A stretch of 64,000 nt of DNA from Anaerolineae bacterium (GTDB lineage Bacteria > Chloroflexota > Anaerolineae > Aggregatilineales > Phototrophicaceae), in NCBI GenBank assembly GCA_022843385.1, contig JALHNT010000015.1, forward strand, positions 87,213 to 151,212. Reading direction: 5' to 3'. The notes below the pieces were generated by a model, which did no database searches, had not been told where the DNA came from, and saw nothing but the letters and a program-made list of their open reading frames with translations. Within the stretch, counting starts at the first letter, position 1, and the number at the start of each line of letters is the position of its first letter. Below, piece by piece: positions 1 to 8,707 of the stretch. A program made the translations under genes and the position numbers.

Positions 1-2
1 AT

Positions 3-74
3 ACGGATTCGTGGTCGCGCTTGCTGACCGGCGGTCTGCAACAAGGGCTGATTGCACTTCCCCAAATGACCTGA
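3..74 (+). CDS. 3' end of an unidentified gene (partial)
   Basis: The third frame is open from the window edge and stops at a TGA at 72-74. It gives about 23 residues (TDSWSRLLTGGLQQGLIALP and a short tail) with G/C-rich third codon positions like the genes that follow. It is too short to name. It could equally be non-coding sequence ahead of the next gene. Confidence 0.3.
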   Translation, partial: TDSWSRLLTGGLQQGLIALPQMT

Positions 75-149
75 AATAACGACGACTCTATTCAGCCGTC
101 TGTCTCCTCTGAGGCAGGTGGCTTTTTCGATTCGGGAAAGGAGTTTCCC

Positions 150-665
150 ATGAGCCAACGCAAACGGATCGCTCATGTTTGTCCATCCTGTGGGCGTATC
201 CGTTATCTCCAACCGTCCGATGCGGTGAAAACCTATCAGTGCCGACGCTGCCACTGTCAGCAAATCGCCCCGTTGGGTTTCCAGTCGACTGCGGCTCGGC
301 GCGGACGCGACTTCGCCATTCGCGCGGCGGCGCACAAACGCAAGCAGCAACCCAGCACGTTGGAGGCACAGGTTGAAGCAGCGCTCCGCCAGATTGCTGG
401 TATCACCTGGGAACGGGAATATGCAGTCGAACGCGCCAACCATAATCCCTACTTCGTCGACTTTGCTATTCGCCTCGGCAACCAACTCATCGCGTTAGAA
501 GTCAATGGCAGTTTCGCTCATCGTCAGCGGAGTGATGCCAACAGCCTGCGGACCGACACGCTTTTCCTTTTCTTCGATGATGTGCTGGTGCTGACCGAAG
601 CTGAATTGTTGTCCGCTCAATCCTTGACCACGCTCATCCACCAGCGTCTTTTTGAACTCCATTGA
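150..665 (+). CDS. Zinc-ribbon plus PD-(D/E)XK/DUF559-like nuclease domain protein
   Basis: A 171-residue protein. The N-terminus carries two Cys pairs (CPSC near residue 12 and CRRC near residue 32) that look like a zinc ribbon. The second half resembles the small restriction-endonuclease fold of DUF559/very-short-patch-repair proteins: a charged alpha segment, then FVDFAI and IALEVNG, which fit the D...ExN pattern of a PD-(D/E)XK core. The predicted role is nucleic-acid cleavage or binding; the target is unknown. A strong ribosome site (GGAAAGGAG) lies just before the ATG. The gene ends shortly before the methyltransferase-helicase gene and probably shares its transcript. The fold call rests on pattern only. 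Confidence 0.6.
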   Translation: MSQRKRIAHVCPSCGRIRYLQPSDAVKTYQCRRCHCQQIAPLGFQSTAARRGRDFAIRAAAHKRKQQPSTLEAQVEAALRQIAGITWEREYAVERANHNPYFVDFAIRLGNQLIALEVNGSFAHRQRSDANSLRTDTLFLFFDDVLVLTEAELLSAQSLTTLIHQRLFELH

Positions 666-681
666 GAGGGAGAAACCGATC

Positions 682-3600
682 ATGTCCAGGATGGAAAATC
701 GCGCCATCATGGGGTTCTATGCTTTGGAACCTCGTCATCATTCAGCGATCCTGTCGCTGGTCGCGCCGGCCACACCCGCCAATCGTATCCTCGATCCCTT
801 TGCCGGGGAAGGTGAATTCCTGGCAGCGGCCGCAACTGCCTGGAACCTGATGCCCTACGCCAACGAACTGGACGGCGAGCGGGCGACCAGGTGTATCGAA
901 CGCTTTGGCCCGAAGCAGGCGGTGCGCTGTGACGCCGAGCGGCTGGTCGCCAGCAACCATGCTTTTCAGGTGTTGTGGTGCAATCCTCCTTATGACTATG
1001 ATGGCGCGGGTACTCCCGGCAATAAGCGGATTGAACTGCGTTATCTGCGGCATAGCTGGAAATGGGTGAGTGAAGGGGGGCTGGTGCTATGGGTAGTGTA
1101 CCGGCAGCATCTGACTGAAACAGCCGCCGAGTTTCTGGCAAAGCACAGTCAACGGGTGGATGTCTGGGCGCTGCCGGGGAAGCACTTGCAGGCGTATGAC
1201 CAGATCGTTGTTGCAGCAATCAAGGGTGAATCAGGTAACGCCGAAGCGCTCTACTCTCACATCATCCACCAGAAAGCGCAGCCTCGCTTGCTGGAGGTGC
1301 AGTCCGAACCCATCTACAACTTGCCACAACCCCAGCCGATCCAGCGCTTTGTCTTCGCTCCTGACATGATTGACGAACACCAAGGATTGCGTCTCATCGA
1401 GGAGCAGGGTGCATGGAAGACTCAGGGCTTTCAGTCACTGCTCCAGATTCCAGTACCGCCACCGCCGATCGAGCCGGTGGTTGCGCCGCGTCCCGGTCAC
1501 ATGGCGTTGGTGCTGGCTGCCGGGGTCGCCAATGGCGCGATCATCCAGACCGAAGCCTATGGGCGCGTCGCCCTGCGCGGCAAAACCCAGCCGGTGCCGC
1601 AAACCGCACGGGTGGAGATCGAAGCGGTAGCTAGCGACCCTGAACATGCTATCAAGAAGACGACCATCCGCCTCAAGCCAACCACCACACTCAGCTTGCT
1701 GGCTGAAGACGGAACGATGGTCGAGATGGATGGCGATGAAGCGCTGCTCGGTTTCATCACGGCCAACAAACAGGCATTGGCCGAGTACCTCAATCGCCGT
1801 TTCAAGCCGATGTACACCTTCGACATGAATGGCATGGATTCATGGCTGGATCGCATCCGCCTCAAAGGGAAGTACCCGATGTATGCTGCCCAGAAACATG
1901 TGGTAGCGGCGGTAACGCGCGGCTTTCAGGATCGGAATAGCATCCTGTTGGTGGGGAGCATGGGCGTTGGCAAGACCCTGATCGGAGGCTCGACTGCTAT
2001 TGCCATCGCCTCCGGGGTGGTGGGGGCCTTGCGCGGGCAGGTGCGGTCAGATCAGATCAGTTTGATTGTCGCGCCGCCTCATCTGATCGAGAAGTGGAAG
2101 CGGGAACTCTACAGCATCGATCCCAACATCATGGCCGAACGTCTGGATCGCCATGAAGATGTGCGCGACTTCATGCAACGTGCTGCGCTGGCACCGGGCA
2201 ACATCCCCAAGATCGGCCTGATTAAACGGGATATGACCAAGCTGGGCTGCGCCTGGGAACCGGCGGTTCTCTGGCAGAACGAAGCCATAGCCAGATGGTC
2301 ACACCACCAGCCCACACCCGTCGGTTATGAAGGGCAGCAGCGAATCGTTCGGCAGCGGATACCCAAGTGCCCGACCTGTGGCGGCACGATTATGCAGGAG
2401 AAGAAAGGGGCCGTTGCTCCAGCTTCTGAAAGCTGGTTGCAGACGGGACAGCGGCAATGCCCGATCTGTCTCTCACCCTTGTGGCGAGAAGCACGGGATC
2501 GTGGATCCCAACCCAAGCCCGGTGAGAAGTATCCCTTACGCAATCCCCGCTACCGGCTGGATACCTACTTCAAACGGCTGTATCCCGATCGGTTGTATTT
2601 ATTGATCTGGGATGAAGCCCATGAAGCCGCACACGGGGACACTGGCAATGGTGAGTCGTTCGGGCGCTTCGCTGGGCTGGCGGAGAAGGTGCTGGCGATG
2701 ACCGGCACTCCCTTCAATGGCAAGGCGTCGTCACTCTTCAATCTGCAATATCACCTCAATCCACGTGTGCGCGAACGTTACAACTGGGGTGGTGCGCCGC
2801 GTCTGAGCCGCAAGGTGCGCGGCGGACACGAGCATCCGGTCATCATCGCTGAGAGCAGTCAACAACGTGGTCGCGCCGAGTCGCAGTGGGTGAGTGAGAT
2901 GGGGGTACGCGAGCAGATCATCGAAGAACGTCCGACCTATGATCGGGACACCGGCGCTTATACCGGCACCTCCACCTACGAGCGACCGTATGAAGAGTCG
3001 CCAGGTATCTCACCGGCGCTGGTGGCCGAGATGCTGGATCACACCATTTACTTCAGTCTGGGCGATCTGGGCAAGTGGCTGCCACAGTACGAAGAGATTG
3101 CCATGCCGGTAGAAATGGATGCCGATACCTTCAGCCAATATGATCGTACTCGCCAGCAGCTCAAGGACTATCTGATCCAGCGCAAATGGGAGGGCGATAC
3201 CACTTTTCGTGGGTCGTATCTGCAATGGTCAATGGGCTGGGTCAATGCGCCTTTTCGCCCCTGTGATGTGATCCACCATCTGAAACATCCGATCACCGGG
3301 GAGAAGCAATCGCATGTCGTCACCCACCTTGACTCGTATGGTGAGGCGCGGCTGTACGCCAAAGAGCAGGCGCTGCTCGATCTGGTGCAAGCCGAACTGG
3401 AGCAGAATCGTCCCTGTGTCATCTACATCCGCCAGACCGATACGCGCAACATTCAGCCGCGCATCGAGAGCCTGATCCGGCAGCACATCGCGACCGCCAA
3501 ACCCTTCATCCTCAAGAACACGGTCCAGGCCGAACGACGCGAAGCCGTCATTGAGAAGGAGATTGCGGGCGGCACCAACGTCCTCATCACCAATCCGATC

Positions 3601-4194
3601 CTGGTGCAGACTGGACTCGACCTGATCCACTTCCCGACCCTGGTGTTCTACGAGATCACCTTCAATCTATCGACCATGATGCAAGCGGCAGCCCGGTCAT
3701 ATCGGTTGAACCAAACCCATCCCCATTGCAAAGTGATCTATCTCTTCTATGAAGAGACGATGGAACACACGGCGGTGCAGCTCATGAGTCGGAAACAACG
3801 GGCAGCCAAGCTGCTCACCGGCGACATCGGGTTGACGGGCTTGGATGCGTTGACGGATGGTGAGGGTGGGTTTGAACAAGCATTGCTGGATGCGATTGGC
3901 CGCGACGAAGCCCTGATCAATCCCGCCGAGTTATTCAAGCAAGCCCTGCATAATCAAGCCGATGCTGAAGATGCTGCTTACTGGAATGTGGAGATAGCCG
4001 CAGAAGAGCGTGAACCAGCCCATTCTGTCTCATCCCAAATAGCTGCTGAGATTGAAATGGTGATGGATAACGCTATCCAAACAAACATCCCTCAATCGCT
4101 GATCCCCAAACGCACACAACCAACACCACCCAGACTTCCAGCGCGACAGCCGGTGGCTGAGTCAGGAGTGCCAGTTCAACTGGCACTTTTTTGA
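682..4194 (+). CDS. DNA adenine methyltransferase fused to an SNF2-like helicase
   Basis: About 1170 residues. The first 200 form an N6-adenine methyltransferase-like domain of the DUF6094 kind: SAM-binding DPFAGEGE near residue 38 and the catalytic NPPY near residue 104. From about residue 410 there is a superfamily-2 helicase: Walker A GSMGVGKT, a DEAH box in LLIWDEAHEAAH, motif III MTGTPFNG, and a C-terminal lobe with QTGLDL and QAAARSYRLNQ, the SNF2 form of motif VI. A zinc-ribbon insert (CPTCGG...CPICLS) sits between helicase motifs. Proteins of this kind are common on plasmids and ICEs. The ATG at 682 follows GAGAGGGAG; the frame is open from 652 but only with a TTG. The stop overlaps a six-T run discussed under findings. 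Confidence 0.75.
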   Translation: MSRMENRAIMGFYALEPRHHSAILSLVAPATPANRILDPFAGEGEFLAAAATAWNLMPYANELDGERATRCIERFGPKQAVRCDAERLVASNHAFQVLWCNPPYDYDGAGTPGNKRIELRYLRHSWKWVSEGGLVLWVVYRQHLTETAAEFLAKHSQRVDVWALPGKHLQAYDQIVVAAIKGESGNAEALYSHIIHQKAQPRLLEVQSEPIYNLPQPQPIQRFVFAPDMIDEHQGLRLIEEQGAWKTQGFQSLLQIPVPPPPIEPVVAPRPGHMALVLAAGVANGAIIQTEAYGRVALRGKTQPVPQTARVEIEAVASDPEHAIKKTTIRLKPTTTLSLLAEDGTMVEMDGDEALLGFITANKQALAEYLNRRFKPMYTFDMNGMDSWLDRIRLKGKYPMYAAQKHVVAAVTRGFQDRNSILLVGSMGVGKTLIGGSTAIAIASGVVGALRGQVRSDQISLIVAPPHLIEKWKRELYSIDPNIMAERLDRHEDVRDFMQRAALAPGNIPKIGLIKRDMTKLGCAWEPAVLWQNEAIARWSHHQPTPVGYEGQQRIVRQRIPKCPTCGGTIMQEKKGAVAPASESWLQTGQRQCPICLSPLWREARDRGSQPKPGEKYPLRNPRYRLDTYFKRLYPDRLYLLIWDEAHEAAHGDTGNGESFGRFAGLAEKVLAMTGTPFNGKASSLFNLQYHLNPRVRERYNWGGAPRLSRKVRGGHEHPVIIAESSQQRGRAESQWVSEMGVREQIIEERPTYDRDTGAYTGTSTYERPYEESPGISPALVAEMLDHTIYFSLGDLGKWLPQYEEIAMPVEMDADTFSQYDRTRQQLKDYLIQRKWEGDTTFRGSYLQWSMGWVNAPFRPCDVIHHLKHPITGEKQSHVVTHLDSYGEARLYAKEQALLDLVQAELEQNRPCVIYIRQTDTRNIQPRIESLIRQHIATAKPFILKNTVQAERREAVIEKEIAGGTNVLITNPILVQTGLDLIHFPTLVFYEITFNLSTMMQAAARSYRLNQTHPHCKVIYLFYEETMEHTAVQLMSRKQRAAKLLTGDIGLTGLDALTDGEGGFEQALLDAIGRDEALINPAELFKQALHNQADAEDAAYWNVEIAAEEREPAHSVSSQIAAEIEMVMDNAIQTNIPQSLIPKRTQPTPPRLPARQPVAESGVPVQLALF

Positions 4195-4258
4195 TGCGGA
4201 CGAAGCGCTTTCCTTTCTTCATCTGCTGCTCGCCCGTAGCCAGCACCTCAGCCCGGAT

Positions 4259-5146
4259 GTGCGCCTGACCCTGACGGCTATCCACCCAACCGATCAACGA
4301 CCCACCCCCTCACGTCATATTCCATTGATGGATGAAACCTCGCTGCGCGAGGCATTGAACAACCTGGGGCAGGCCAATGCCCAGGGCTGGGGCGCTTACT
4401 TCGCTGTCGGATTCCGGCACGACGGATTGGGACGTTCTCAACGCGGTGGGAAAGCTGACCTGGCAGCGCTGCCTGCCCTGTTCGTGGATGTGGATCGTCA
4501 TGATCGAACCACCCTCAATGACTTAAGGTCGTTGATTGCACCTCCGTCCTGCATCGTCGATAGCGGCGGTGGTTTCCACGCCTACTGGTGGCTGGATGCG
4601 CCAATCACCGATTTTGACCGGGCCGCTGCCTTGCTGCAACGCCTTCGGCCAGTCTGTGGGGCCGATGTGGTCAGCATTGCCCACAGTATGCGCTTACCCG
4701 GTTCTATCAATACCAAATCTGGACGTGGATTGCGCCGCTGCACCATTCTGGAAAGTCATCCGCGTCATTATGCGCTCGATACACTCGAAAGGAGTTTGCC
4801 TACCGAAGCCATTGTCACTCATCAACCCGCAAAACCGTTCAGCACTCTACAGACTCTTCATACTCTACAGCGGCGGGAGCCGCCTTCGACCACCCTCAAC
4901 CCCGACCTGATTCAGGTCGTAGCCGATCATCTCCGACAGCACTACAACGGCTATCTGAAGCCCAATGGCTATCTGGCCGCCTGCTGCCCCTGCGGCCATC
5001 ACCACGATGCACCCGGTCAACACTTTAACTTCGATATCCATCGGGGAATCGGTCATTGCTTCGGGAAACATGGTCGATTGCTGCTCAAAGACTTGTGCAC
5101 TCAGCTCAGGATCGACCCACAAACCTATGGTGGGTTGTATCGCTGA
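4259..5146 (+). CDS. RepB-family DNA primase with C-terminal zinc finger
   Basis: The core LFVDVDRHD, SGGGFHAYWWLD and MRLPGSINTK motifs match the RepB-type primase/polymerase found on mobilisable plasmids, which primes replication of the element. The C-terminus holds a Cys/His cluster (CCPCGHHHD...GHCFGKHG) like a primase zinc finger. The first usual start codon in frame is the GTG at 4259, but the same frame reads sensible protein (HFFDADEALSFLHLLLARSQ) back to about 4105, inside the previous gene. The true N-terminus is therefore probably upstream and may depend on translational coupling or frameshifting. Part of the replication module together with the PRTRC genes. Confidence 0.7.
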   Translation: MRLTLTAIHPTDQRPTPSRHIPLMDETSLREALNNLGQANAQGWGAYFAVGFRHDGLGRSQRGGKADLAALPALFVDVDRHDRTTLNDLRSLIAPPSCIVDSGGGFHAYWWLDAPITDFDRAAALLQRLRPVCGADVVSIAHSMRLPGSINTKSGRGLRRCTILESHPRHYALDTLERSLPTEAIVTHQPAKPFSTLQTLHTLQRREPPSTTLNPDLIQVVADHLRQHYNGYLKPNGYLAACCPCGHHHDAPGQHFNFDIHRGIGHCFGKHGRLLLKDLCTQLRIDPQTYGGLYR

Positions 5147-5193
5147 GGCGGCTGCACACCCTCAACCTATCTCGTTCAAGGAGAAACAATCTC

Positions 5194-5799
5194 ATGCCTC
5201 CATTACCAACCAGCCAAACCTCACCTTCCACCATCCTGACCATCACCTTCACTGAAGGCGATGCCGGAGAGTCCAGCGGTACGTTACTCATCCAGCGTGG
5301 CGAACTCGGACAGGTGCGCCAATTCACCTGGGAGTCGCTCAACGACCTGAGTGCCATCCTGAAGGCGGCCTGGCTCGACCTGAGTCGGGTTGAAGCCGAT
5401 CCGCCTGTCGTCCCGGAAGTGCCAACCGAAACAGCGAAACCGCCCTGCACCCGTCAGGCTGAACCGAAGAAGGCAACATCTCAACCGAGTGACAAGCAAG
5501 CTGATTCAGCAACAGATGAAGCGATGCTGGAGATTCCCCTGCGCAAGGGCAAGCGCACGATTCCAGCCGGCAACCTCTCCATTACTGGCGATGAGATTGA
5601 TGAAGCACTCCAGCAACAAGCGGTTGTCATCGCCGGACGTTTGATCGATGGCAAATTGTGGGATGGGCAGAGTCCGATTGTCATCGCCGATGTTTTCACC
5701 AGTTGGTCGCGTATGCAGCACTTGAGCGACAAGGAATTCTCCCTCTTCAGTCTGGACGACTTCGTCCAGGTGTCCACGCCTGAAGCTGATCTGGTTTAG
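5194..5799 (+). CDS. Hypothetical protein of the PRTRC region, possibly PRTRC E-like
   Basis: A 201-residue protein whose ATG follows AAGGAGAAACAATCTC. The N-terminal ~70 residues look like a beta-rich unit with LTITFTEGDAGESSGTLLIQ. A Pro/Lys/Gln-rich linker (about 75-110) leads to a C-terminal domain with an EIPLRKGKRTIPAGNL motif. Its place between the primase and PRTRC C, and the layout of beta domain plus charged linker, are like PRTRC system protein E, but I see no motif that settles it. Acts presumably in maintenance of the mobile element. Confidence 0.5.
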   Translation: MPPLPTSQTSPSTILTITFTEGDAGESSGTLLIQRGELGQVRQFTWESLNDLSAILKAAWLDLSRVEADPPVVPEVPTETAKPPCTRQAEPKKATSQPSDKQADSATDEAMLEIPLRKGKRTIPAGNLSITGDEIDEALQQQAVVIAGRLIDGKLWDGQSPIVIADVFTSWSRMQHLSDKEFSLFSLDDFVQVSTPEADLV

Positions 5800-5855
5800 C
5801 ACCCCATTCGCATCTCCTAAATCTGTATTGAGTAGTCAATCGAAAGGAACCGATC

Positions 5856-6071
5856 ATGTCTGACCTGAACCAATCCAAACCCCGTATCTTCGTCACCGGT
5901 GCCACTCGCATCGTCGAGGATGAGTCGATGCGTTCCCTGAGCGCCGAGCAGGTACGCGAAGTCCTCAAACGCAGCTGCCCGGAAGTGGCCCACGCCACCA
6001 TCCGCGAACGCCAGCTTGACGATGGCAGCACCTGCATCGACTTCATCCCGGCTCCAGGAAGAAAGGGATAA
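5856..6071 (+). CDS. PRTRC system protein C
   Basis: A 71-residue protein matching the usual length and layout of PRTRC protein C: an N-terminal RIFVTGATRIVEDE strand-rich part, a central SLSAEQVREVLKRSCPEVAH segment (compare the family's LSPEQVRxxYxxxYPEL pattern), and a C-terminal strand ending in GRKG. Ribosome site AAAGGA precedes the ATG. PRTRC (ParB-related, ThiF-related cassette) genes sit on plasmids and ICEs; the biochemical role of protein C is unknown. Co-directional with PRTRC B and ThiF downstream. Confidence 0.75.
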   Translation: MSDLNQSKPRIFVTGATRIVEDESMRSLSAEQVREVLKRSCPEVAHATIRERQLDDGSTCIDFIPAPGRKG

Positions 6072-6074
6072 CTC

Positions 6075-6338
6075 ATGGGTGCTGGCAGCCTTTCCCTGAC
6101 GGCGCTGCATGACTGTCTGGCAGGGTTGGAACCAGCGAAGCTCCTGGGGATGGACTTGCTCCGGCAGGCCCATCCCGCTTCCGGGCAGCTTCCCAACCCT
6201 ATCCCGCGCGAGATGATGGTTAAAGCCGTCAGCCAGATCATCGCCTACACCGCCAGGTGCGAAGTCGCACTGGATCGCGTCAGATGTCTTAGCCCCGTTC
6301 CCCTCATTACACTAACCCAATGGGAGTACGGCTTATGA
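6075..6338 (+). CDS. Small hypothetical protein in PRTRC cassette
   Basis: An 87-residue frame starting three bases after PRTRC C, with AAAGGG upstream of its ATG. It is predicted mostly helical (LTALHDCLAGLEPAKLLGMD, REMMVKAVSQIIAYTARCEV) and I recognise no family. Its stop overlaps the preferred start of the next gene (TTATGA), which suggests coupled translation. Confidence 0.5.
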   Translation: MGAGSLSLTALHDCLAGLEPAKLLGMDLLRQAHPASGQLPNPIPREMMVKAVSQIIAYTARCEVALDRVRCLSPVPLITLTQWEYGL

Positions 6339-7213
6339 TGGCACCACCTGAAATGAATCCCTTGCTGCAAGTCCATCACCTCCTGGTCGATCACCTGTTG
6401 AGCGATCCGCAATATCACCTGATGCTGGCCGTTGTTTTGTTGGATCCGCTGTGGCAGCAGACGGAAATTGACCCTGATGAGTGGGACAGCGATGATGACC
6501 TGGACTACGCCCTCAGCATCATTCGTCAGGTCTTTCCCTCGGTATATGCCGATGTCATTAATGCCTGGTATCACGGGAGCAGCCCAGACGCGCTTGAGCG
6601 CCTGATCTGCGAGAGCGTCACAGCAGCCGGCATCCCCCTCGAAAGCCTGGAGCAGATGCGGGGTGGCATCCCGTTGGAAGCCTATGGTACTGATTTCTTC
6701 GACCCTGACTTTGCCGAGTCCCATCCAGATGTGATGGACATCCTGTCCTGGTTCGACGTGGACAGCTCAACATCGGACAGCGAGACGCTGGTGCGAGGGT
6801 GTCAGATCGGACGAATGCTGATGTCCAGCCTGTGCCAACACAGCGACAAACGCTATCAGCGGGTGGGCTGGGCGATCGGCTGGATCTGGAGCTGCACCGG
6901 AAACTCGATGGTCGATCTGACATACGAAGCGCTGTGGGATATCGGCCCACTCGACTGGAATCTGGATGATGTTGCGTTTGGCAAAGTCATGATCGCCGAG
7001 GCTGAGACGATCATGAAGGATGTTGCACAGGGACTTTTCTCTCTCCAATCACAGCCGGTGATAGCCGCTGCCGTGTGTGGAAACATTCGGCAAATTCGGA
7101 AACACCTGAAGAAAGGGAAACAAACTCATGAACGAGCTGTTGTCCGGCTGGACTGGCCGGAACTTGAACCAGGCATTGATGGAGCAGCCATCGTTGACGC
7201 TCCAGTTCTATAG
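6335..7213 (+). CDS. Acidic hypothetical protein in PRTRC cassette
   Basis: About 292 residues, rich in Asp/Glu (DPDEWDSDDDLDYALS) and probably helical; no catalytic motif recognised. I prefer the ATG at 6335, which overlaps the upstream stop and has GGGAG nine bases ahead, over the in-frame ATG at 6320. The 3' end overlaps the PRTRC B gene by about 86 bases in another frame, and the last ~25 residues run through the next gene's ribosome site. Position suggests an accessory PRTRC protein. Confidence 0.55.
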   Translation: MMAPPEMNPLLQVHHLLVDHLLSDPQYHLMLAVVLLDPLWQQTEIDPDEWDSDDDLDYALSIIRQVFPSVYADVINAWYHGSSPDALERLICESVTAAGIPLESLEQMRGGIPLEAYGTDFFDPDFAESHPDVMDILSWFDVDSSTSDSETLVRGCQIGRMLMSSLCQHSDKRYQRVGWAIGWIWSCTGNSMVDLTYEALWDIGPLDWNLDDVAFGKVMIAEAETIMKDVAQGLFSLQSQPVIAAAVCGNIRQIRKHLKKGKQTHERAVVRLDWPELEPGIDGAAIVDAPVL

Positions 7214-7838
7214 CTATGGCATCCTGTTGCATAAGCGCACTGAACAGGGCATGACCGAGTATCCGGTTGATCCGGGACAAGTTGCACAGGCGCTGGCGGC
7301 GCGGGTCACCTTTGACACCGGCATCTTGTCGAGCGCCACAGTCCTCATTCGCAGCGAAGGTCTGCGCCGTACCATTGTGGAGTATCGCAGACCCCAGCGC
7401 ACCGGGTTGTTCCTTGAGGGGACAGAAGCGCCGCTGCGAGTTGTGCTGCCGGGATTGATCCTGATCCGTCTGACAACTGGCGATGATGCGCCGCAGTACA
7501 GTCTTTACGCGGTGAAGCAGCGCCCCGCTTCGCTCGATCTTCCGCTTTTCCAGGCACCGCTGCCCAATATCTTCGGGCAGGGGCGAATCTGCTGGGGGAA
7601 TATCAGTGCCGTTTCGCCAGAAGCCCTGGCCTCATCATCGCTCAAAGCGGACTGGCAAATGCTGTTTGGCACCCGTTTCAACGATCATGGTTGTGCTGGG
7701 AAATCGAAAGCCTTCCCCCATGATATTCGACAACAGCTCATCGCCCTTGAAGTGGCTGGAAAACGCAATTATCCCAAACGCGACCTGATCCCGGTCGGTG
7801 TGACGCTGGAGCAGGCGTTGACAGGAGAAAGACGATGA
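7128..7838 (+). CDS. PRTRC system protein B (E2-like)
   Basis: A 236-residue protein. The order of features fits PRTRC B, related to a prokaryotic E2-like family: an N-terminal beta-rich part, a central LYAVKQRPASLDLPLFQAPLPN segment in two pieces, IFGQGRICWGNI, and a C-terminal FGTRFNDHGCAGKSKAF. It lies directly before the ThiF/E1-like gene and overlaps it (ATGA), as in known PRTRC cassettes, so the two probably work as an E1/E2-like pair. GAAAGGGA provides the ribosome site. The partner protein and reaction are not known. Confidence 0.75.
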   Translation: MNELLSGWTGRNLNQALMEQPSLTLQFYSYGILLHKRTEQGMTEYPVDPGQVAQALAARVTFDTGILSSATVLIRSEGLRRTIVEYRRPQRTGLFLEGTEAPLRVVLPGLILIRLTTGDDAPQYSLYAVKQRPASLDLPLFQAPLPNIFGQGRICWGNISAVSPEALASSSLKADWQMLFGTRFNDHGCAGKSKAFPHDIRQQLIALEVAGKRNYPKRDLIPVGVTLEQALTGERR

Positions 7839-8605
7839 GACTCTATTTTGATCCCATGATCCCGATGACGACCATCACTCTGGTCGGGCTGGGTGGAACA
7901 GGCAGCCAGTTAGCCCGGATTCTGGCACGACTGGTCTTCGATATGCGCGAGCGCCGCCTGCATCCACCGCAACTGCGCTTCATCGATCCGGATCGGGTGG
8001 AGGCCAGGAATTGTGGTCGCCAGTTATACACACCGGCTGACATCGGTCAGTACAAGGCAGAAGTGCTGGGAAAGCGGTTCAATCGGTGTTTGGGGCTGGA
8101 TATCGAGTGGATCACCCAAGCAGTCGATGCCGAACGCCATTTCGAGCGGTATAGCAACGTGGTGATCGGCGCGGTCGATAATCATCTGGCGCGGCGCGAG
8201 CTGGCTCGAATACCCGGGGTTTGGTTGGATGTCGGTAATCATTACGCTGCTGGACAGGTCTGCATCGGCTCGTCGCGTGACTGGCAGCAGATTATGGCCG
8301 GGTTGGAGACCGGTCGCGAGAAGACTCGCTGGTTACCCAATGCGGCACTGCTCTTCCCCTCGCTGCTCGAACCGGAACCGGTGAATGAATCCACACTTGA
8401 ACCCGCGTCCTGTTCTGATCGAGTGATCCGGGGCGAACAGCACCTTCTGATCAATGATCTCGTCGCAACCATCGCTGGGGGCTATCTCTACAAGCTGCTG
8501 CACCAACAGCCGATTGAAACCTTCCTCAGTTACATCAGCCTCGACAGCCTGACCGTTCGCAGCCTCGCCCTCAATCGTGATGAAATGCTGCCGTATATGA
8601 GTTGA
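7835..8605 (+). CDS. PRTRC ThiF-family E1-like protein
   Basis: A 256-residue ThiF/E1-like adenylyltransferase. TITLVGLGGTGSQLARILARL near the N-terminus is the Rossmann nucleotide loop (GxGGxG). FIDPDRVEARNCGRQLYTPADIGQ is the following E1-type strand with the Arg and Asn/Gln residues expected at the ATP site, and VVIGAVDNHLARREL is the crossover region. A Cys in EPASCSDRV is a possible thiol carrier. ATGA overlap with PRTRC B indicates tight coupling. The family activates a C-terminal carboxylate by adenylation; the substrate in PRTRC systems is unknown. Confidence 0.8.
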   Translation: MRLYFDPMIPMTTITLVGLGGTGSQLARILARLVFDMRERRLHPPQLRFIDPDRVEARNCGRQLYTPADIGQYKAEVLGKRFNRCLGLDIEWITQAVDAERHFERYSNVVIGAVDNHLARRELARIPGVWLDVGNHYAAGQVCIGSSRDWQQIMAGLETGREKTRWLPNAALLFPSLLEPEPVNESTLEPASCSDRVIRGEQHLLINDLVATIAGGYLYKLLHQQPIETFLSYISLDSLTVRSLALNRDEMLPYMS

Positions 8606-8707
8606 GTATCACCCGGCCCTGCGGCGCAAAATCAGATGCGAATCCGCTCCAGATTCGGTACAGTTATCGCTAAGTCCCAGACTTTGGTGATCTCAAGGTT
8701 GAGGTAA

